NCBI RefSeq assembly: GCF_905163445.1
Contig: NC_053191.1
Span: 7,936,001-8,000,000, forward strand
Direction: 5' to 3'
Source of the DNA: Pararge aegeria
Taxonomy: Eukaryota; Arthropoda; Insecta; Lepidoptera; Nymphalidae
DNA: 64,000 nucleotides
This document shows, in pieces, positions 58,003 through 64,000 of the stretch; position 1 is the stretch's first letter; every line of letters starts with the position of its first letter. The notes under the pieces were generated by a model, which was not told where the DNA came from, did not search any database, and worked only from the letters and a program-made list of their open reading frames with translations. Position numbers and translations under genes: made by a program.

Positions 58003-58555
58003 TTTTTTTATTCCACTACAATTTAGCCCTTGACTGACATCTCACTGGTGTTAAGTGATGATGCAGTCTAAGATGGAAGCGGGCTTACCTGTTAGGCAGT
58101 ATAAATAAATATACTACGACAATACACACATCGCCATCTAGTCCCAAAGTAAGCGTAGCTTGTGTTATGGGTACTAAGATAACTGATGAATAATTTTTAT
58201 AAGTAAACACCCAGATACTGAAAATCATTCATACTCATCACACAAGTATTGTCCAGTTGTGGACATCGAACCCACGGCCTTAGACTCAGAAAGCAAGTTC
58301 GCTGCCCACTGCGCCAATCGGCCTAAGTTTGGTAGTTATGTCCCTAATCGGTTTCTACGTGGCATTATGCCGGAACACTAAATCGCTTAGCGGCACTTCG
58401 TCGGTAGGGTGGTAACTAGCCACGGCCAAAGCCCACCAGACCAGACCAGAGAAAATTCAGTAATTGTAAATTCCCAAAATGCCCTTGCCGGGAACCGAAC
58501 CCGGGACCTCCTACTTAAATTCACAACGCTCACTGTTGCGCCAGGGAGGTCGTCA
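58003..58555 (-). mobile_element. SINE family B interrupted by SINE family A
   Basis: The family B 3' half is at 58003-58100 (TTATTCCACTACAATTTAGCCC... CCTGTTAGGCAGT). The rest resumes at about 58325 with TTTGGTAGTTATG... and runs through the B-box complement GGGAACCGAACCCGGGACC to the head GGAGGTCGTCA at 58555. Confidence 0.92.
58101..58324 (-). mobile_element. SINE family A nested in family B
   Basis: The ATAAATAAATATACTACGAC tail, CATCGCCATCTAGTCCC, GTGTTATGGGTACTAAGATAACTG, CACCCAGATACTGAAAA and the head CACTGCGCCAATCGGCC are all present. It lies inside the family B copy, so it inserted later. Confidence 0.93.
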
Positions 58556-61500
58556 AAAATGCTGCGATACCAACCCGTGTGCCGTGTGTGTTGTGGATGA
58601 TTGAGGGCAAACCCTCCCGTTGGGAGAGTCCTAAAGTCCAGCCCTGTACTGGTTAGGCTATTGATGATGTAGTAAATAGGATTAGAGAGAAAGGATTGTT
58701 TTATAGGTTATACAATAAAGACGGAACCCTAAAATCTTACTGTCGCAACGACCTTCCAGTTTAGATTTCGTGCGATGACCTTCGATTCCTACTGCGAGAG
58801 AAAAAGTTGTGCAATTTTTGGTTAATTTTTATTCGAATGTCACGCGACATTGGGTTGTCTCGTCGGTGTTTCTTCTATCTAATAGGTACTGAAACTCTCT
58901 TCCGTTCAGGGTATTTGAGTACCTAAGACCTACGGCTGAACAGTCTATAATAATTTGCTACGGATATATATATATATATAGAGGAATTTCATTTTAGGTA
59001 AAAATTTATATTAACCGTTGTGGTAAAAATTACATAACATACATCGATCGATATTCATCGTATTATTCTAAGGTTGTTGGTTGAGGTAGCTAAATGTTGC
59101 TACTCCTTTCTTTGTTTCTGTTTTTCTTGTATTTATTTCTCATCTCATTTTGATGTTCAATTAAATAAATAGATAACTCAATTAGACAATACACATAACA
59201 GTTATATTTATGGTACGGAACAGTTAATTTAAGATTAAAAGAGTTTATAGGATGTCGGTCAATTTTGGAAAAATCAATAGAAAGACCCAGTTTAAGAATA
59301 TCAAACATTTTATGATCATTGTTAATAAAACGGACCGAAACAAAAAAAGCATCGCGTATGAGACCTCAGCCGGTCGGGGCAAAGGCCTATCACACGCATT
59401 TAATTGGACCCCCTGAGTCACCATAAAACGAGCAACAATGGTAATTTATTGATCTGACATCGATTATTATTCTATACCGTCTTAATGATACTATTTCCTT
59501 CTAAAGGTGCTAAGTTTACTGGTGAGAAATTTGGATTTTTTGTTAGTGCAGCATTCGGTAGAGGTTTGGTTACGTTAGTTTTATTATTATTAAATTCTTT
59601 AATGCACACAAAAAAAAAATACAAAGAGAAACACATTAGAAAATAAAAAAAATAATAAAAAACTAGTTTAGGTGACTTTTCGTAGCTCTTATAAGGAACG
59701 GGTTGGTGCGGCAATAAAAAATTATACGAAAATTAAAATTATTGCAAACTAAACTACATGTTATAAATTCTAATACTACACATATAATTATTATATTTAA
59801 TACATATTGTTCGTACATATAATAATAATAAACTACATACTTACTAGGTATAACGTTTAGTTACCCATCAATAGTTATAATACGTGGTTTACGGATTTTA
59901 ACATTAAGCTTTACAAAATTGGCCTAACCCCCAGTTTCTGCAAATCGTATCAAATGAACGGTAAACAAATATAAAGATAAAGTTGTTCTTTTTAAAAACT
60001 TGTGAAAGGAATAGATTGGCTAGATAAATTAGTAATCTTTAAGTAACTTCATATTATTAGGTCAATGACCCGCTTCCACCATAACAAAACATTCTCAGAA
60101 TCACATAACTCATCTACACAAACATAATGACATCCGACACTCAATTGAACGCTTGTTCAGTCAAAACGGTCCATTCATCATAAAACATATGCTAACAAAC
60201 CGACCGTGCCATTATTCAACTTAACCTTAACACTTTAATAGCCTGAATCGGGAATCGAACCCGCAACGCCTCATTTCATCCGACTTCCTTACTAATTGAC
60301 AACTGAAATTGTACCTTATTCGTTGAACTTAAAATTGAAAATCCTACTTTGCTGAACAAAAGAGTTAATTGGCTACCATAGAATGCAAAAATCGTATATG
60401 ATGCAAGTAATCAATCTAATATGGACCTAATTTTGAGCTTAAGTAAAGTTAAATATTAATAGGAATGAGAGAATAATGTAAAAATTCTTACTTTCACAAC
60501 AGTTTTATGGCATTCGTTAATATTAGTCAGGAGTAACGAAATTCCTAATGAATCAATTAAAAGTTAGATCCGAGAGACGATTGTTGGTCAACAAGGAGAT
60601 GACAGGTAGGTAACTTATATTACGATTCCTTCTTATATTATTTATTCAAATAATCACACTCGTAGTTTTCATTATGATAATCAACTGCTTAAAGTTTGAG
60701 ATATCAGATATTTAGAAAGCAAGGATTTTTTTTTGTAGTAATAAAAGGTAAGTAACGTTTGTAGGTAGAGAATTTGATATCCTTCTAAATAAACGTAGTT
60801 CATACAGACATTTAAAGAATTTATGTGGTAAATTATTTACTTAAGGGTACAATAAAATGACTTTCAAAATGTTTCATAATCGACTTTCCATTCAATTGAA
60901 AACTCTGCAAAATTGATCAAAATAATCGCATACCTTGCTTAAATGTGACGTCCCTCTTGCTTTCCATAGCTTACTCCCGTTAGCGTTTGCTATATCATAA
61001 GAGAAACGTACCTAGGTGAGTAATCATGAATGAAAATATTTATATTCTAGGTGGACCTATACAAATTATACGGTCAAGTTATTTCAAATTATGGCACATA
61101 ACTCTTAAAAATTGGCCAGACGATCTCTAGCTACCGTATCAACGGACCTCCTTCACTTTATTGTTTTCAATATTTTATGGCCACCACTAAATCATTTTAT
61201 TCTGCGAAGAACTAAAACCTCGCGATTCTGGACCATGAATTTTAAAAAATTGTTTGATGATGTTTATTTATGTTCTCAGAACTAAATTACCATTAAATTT
61301 GTTCAAACTGCTTTATCACTGTTTCTCACAGCGATAAAATATTAGGCTGTATGTAAATAACAGAAACAAAACCTGGGGCGGTGATATTAATAATGCAAAA
61401 AAGAAAAGTTATTCAAAAATCGAATCGGAAAACATCGATAGACAATAATGGAGAGAAACAAAGAGGTAAAAAAGCGGGAAGAAACCTGTCGACGCCATGT

Positions 61501-62242
61501 TGTGTGGCACTCGGCCTTCACGCCTCGGCCGCCGAAGATAATCTTTGAAAAAAAGAACCGAACAGGAGGCACTCAACTGAAATATAAAAGGCTTTTTCGC
61601 GCGTTGATTTCACGGAACTTGCCGTTCTTGTAGCTACTGAATAAGGATTACAATCGCATAGAGAATTTCAAGAGTGATGTTTCTTTTCTTCTAACGCCGT
61701 CGGGTGAAAGAAAGAGCATCGTCACCGTGCGCCTGCGTCTTCGCTGATGACCTGTCAATTCCGCCTTGTACGTTGTGCGCCGGTCTGAAGAAAAAAGTGA
61801 CATTAGACTTGGCCATCTATTATTTTGACTTTAAGTGGGGAGATGGAGTTGAGATTGATCGTGTTTGGCTCGGCCCTTTTAATTATATCGCATTCAGGCT
61901 TTGTGTTGGGAGTTTCTACTGTGCGGTTGATGCTACCTAATTTATATGCTCTTGTAGGTAAAGTTACTTTACCACATTAATCTTCTATGCACCGGGCTAC
62001 ATGCCGGTTTCTGTTGGCTCCTTTATTCTTGGCGTTAGCGGCTTTGGAATAAACACGGTTCTTGTTACAGTATCCATTTTGTATCGGTAATGTTTTGTAA
62101 CTGTATCAAATAGTATATTTATTTTCTTTTCATGCTTAGGTACCTTCTTTAAATTAATTAACAATATGAAGTGTATCCCTTTTTATTGCAATGCGCAAAC
62201 GTATAGCCCTAATTGAATGTGGTTTGTCATTTGGAGAAGTCA
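58556..62242. other. Probable Lim1 intron, no exon recognised
   Basis: Mostly A+T-rich. A (TA)n run is at about 58964-58980. A LINE-3'-end-like scrap is at 59585-59705. A lone B-box-like GGGAATCGAACCCGCAAC is at 60248-60265. 61440-61940 is GC-richer with two small ORFs (61 and 78 codons) of unknown meaning. Confidence 0.4.
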
Positions 62243-63485
62243 TTCAAATTCAAATTCAAATTCATTTATTTCAAGTAGGCCTACTTTATAAGCACTTTTG
62301 AAACGTCAAGTATGCATGTTTGTGTGACTCTACCACCGGTTCGGAAAGCAGATTCTACCGAGAAGAGCCGGCAAGAAACTCAGTAGTTGCTCTTTTCCAA
62401 CATCAACATTTACAATCATTTTGCTATCTTGCGGGAGATGAGAGCGAGGCTGGCTGCTTCCATTCTACCTTGTCATTGAGGAATTCATCAAATGAATAGT
62501 AACCTCGCTGTACTAGATGCGTTTTTACACATTTTTTAAATGTATGCATTGGTAGGTCAAGAATTTCCTTAGGAATCATGTTGTAAAAGCGTATACTCAA
62601 CCCAAGAAAGGAGTTCTGCACCTTTCGCAGACGATATGCAGATATCACTAATTTATGACCGTTTCTGGTAAGTCGATTGTTAATTTCAGCTTTTGATTTA
62701 TAAAGAGTAATATTTTGCCTCACAAAGACTATATTACTATAAATGTATTGCGAAGCTACTGTAAGAATACCTATTTGTTTAAATTTTTCACGAAGCGATT
62801 CGCGTGATCCAAGTTTATATATTGATCGTACGGCTCTTTTCTGTAGTATAAATATACTTTCAATATCTGCAGCTTTTCCCCACAGCAAGATCCCATAGGA
62901 CATAATACTGTGAAAGTATGCGAAATAAACAAGCCTAGCTGTTTCAACATCGGTAAGCTGTCTAATTTTCCTGATTGCATATGCAGCTGAGCTGAGTTTA
63001 CTCGCTAGGCTTTCTATATGGGTACCCCACTGTAGCTTACAATCTAAGGTCACTCCTAGAAAAACAGTGGAGTTTTCTATTTCAAGTGTTTCTCCATTTA
63101 TTATGATGTTTTTATCAATTTTTTTTACGTTAGGCAAAACAAATTCCAAACACTTAGTTTTTTTTGCATTTAAAAGTAAGTTATTAACAGTAAACCAGTC
63201 TGACACATGTGACAAAGCACGGTTTACGTCGTCAAAATTATCTTTGTTTCTATCAGTCTTAAAAATGAGAGATGTATCATCTGCGAACAGTACAATCTCA
63301 CAAGTGCCCCTGACATGGTGTGGCAGATCATTTATATACACCAGAAACAATAAGGGACCCAATATTGAGCCTTGTGGGACACCCATTAAGGCAGATGATC
63401 CCTTAGACTTTATGTCTTTTACGCATACCCTTTGAACTCTATCACTTAGATAAGAGGCAACTAAATTGAGTGCAACGTTTTTGAT
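62243..63485 (-). mobile_element. Second, 5'-truncated copy of the Tchp-intron LINE family
   Basis: The 3' tail on the minus strand is (GAATTT)n (+ strand 62246-62265). The 3' UTR matches 17272-17463, including the CTACCACCGGTTCGGAAAGCAGATTCTACCG complement. Homology ends abruptly at about 63485, inside the RT domain, at the codons for IKNVALNL. This is the normal outcome of incomplete target-primed reverse transcription. Confidence 0.92.
62424..63485 (-). pseudogene. LINE reverse transcriptase, C-terminal part
   Basis: The frame is open from about 63485 down to the stop at 62424. It reads NVALNLVASYLSDRVQRVCV, then MGVPQGSILGP, LFADDTSLIF and the rest of RT, to FDEFLNDKVEWKQPA. It is collinear with residues from about 575 to the end of the copy at 14374-17271, with scattered substitutions and no stop. 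It lacks the endonuclease and the N-terminal half of RT, so it is inactive. The internal Met used by simple ORF callers is not a real start. Confidence 0.9.
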
Positions 63486-63862
63486 GAAGTGAATGAAGTG
63501 TTTATTTGAGTTAGTTCTAAAATATAGATGTTCTGTTCAGCTGCTAAGCATTATCAAACGTTCTTTTGCTTGCGTAGTGACATACATAGCACATATTAAT
63601 CTTAATAACAACAATAATATTAATAAAATATAACCGCAAGCCCAGGTTCCAGCCATACAATTATAGATACTAATATGACTTTCAGGTCATTTTCCTTTTT
63701 GCATTGGTTACAAACGATTTAAAGTCATATACAAAATGGGAACGCTTTGCGGTTTTTAATTTCTACTAAAATTTATCACTCATTTGCTAATGAACTTTTT
63801 AATTAAAATGGAGTATTCAATCAACGGAGTAAATAATAATTGTTTGTCTATTAAGTAACGTC
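63486..63862. other. Non-coding stretch
   Basis: A+T-rich with no recognised feature. Confidence 0.4.
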
Positions 63863-64000
63863 AACTGGAAAATGTTTGTGTGAAGGACATGAATGTTTTT
63901 CAGTGCTGGGTGTTTATATGTATGTTATAAGTATTTATGTATATTATTCATACAACATATTCATCAGTTATCTTAGTACCCAAAACACAAGCTACGCTTA
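63863..64000 (+). mobile_element. SINE family A, 5'-truncated, cut by the window end
   Basis: It starts at AACTGGAAAATGTTTGTGTG, immediately after where the B box would be, and runs through CATCAGTTATCTTAGTACCC to ACACAAGCTACGCTTA. The head is missing. Confidence 0.88.

Noticed and set aside
44988..64000. Search for the Lim1 homeodomain exon
   Set aside because: No KRRGPRTTIKAKQLE- or WFQNRR/WFQNKR-like reading was found on the + strand, so the exon is taken to lie beyond the window.

Overview
This window looks like nuclear DNA from a lepidopteran, probably a butterfly. It is strongly A+T-rich with small GC-richer islands. It contains spliced genes with GT-AG introns and many dispersed repeats typical of moth and butterfly genomes: tRNA-derived SINEs, CR1/Jockey-like LINEs with (GAATTT)n-type 3' tails, hAT elements and foldback MITEs. 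No prokaryotic operon, CRISPR array or convincing tRNA/rRNA gene was found. Species-level assignment is not possible by eye.

Two host genes are supported, both on the + strand. (1) Positions 9727-18145 carry a complete eight-exon gene for a coiled-coil protein of about 490 residues. I identify it as the trichoplein (TCHP) orthologue, a ciliary/centrosomal scaffold protein. Every exon junction I propose keeps the reading frame, and the predicted length is close to that of vertebrate trichoplein. (2) Positions 36431-44987 carry two exons that each encode one LIM domain of a LIM-homeobox protein of the Lim1 (LHX1/LHX5) type. The homeodomain exon is not in the window, so the gene continues past the right edge. 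A GC/CpG-rich island at about 27.45-27.88 kb is a candidate promoter or first exon. The genes are unrelated in function, and nothing suggests they work together.

Layout: 1-9.2 kb, gene-free DNA with repeats and short perfect hairpins. 9.2-18.15 kb, Tchp, whose last intron holds a LINE with an uninterrupted ORF2. 18.15-27.4 kb, intergenic, with foldback MITEs, LINE and SINE pieces and a 1406-bp hAT transposon bounded by an 8-bp target duplication. 27.4-36.4 kb, putative Lim1 upstream region, with two hAT-type MITEs that also have perfect 8-bp duplications. 36.4-45.0 kb, the Lim1 LIM exons and the intron between them; a SINE begins 23 bp after the first donor site and is itself split by a LINE fragment. 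45.0-64.0 kb, probably a Lim1 intron, with nested SINEs, LINE tails, several GC-richer islands that could be conserved regulatory elements, and a second truncated copy of the Tchp-intron LINE at 62.2-63.5 kb.

The most notable observations are the mobile-element structures: nested insertions, hAT elements with confirmed duplications, and a LINE whose ORF2 has no obvious AUG. I did not find evidence of a wholly new biological system.
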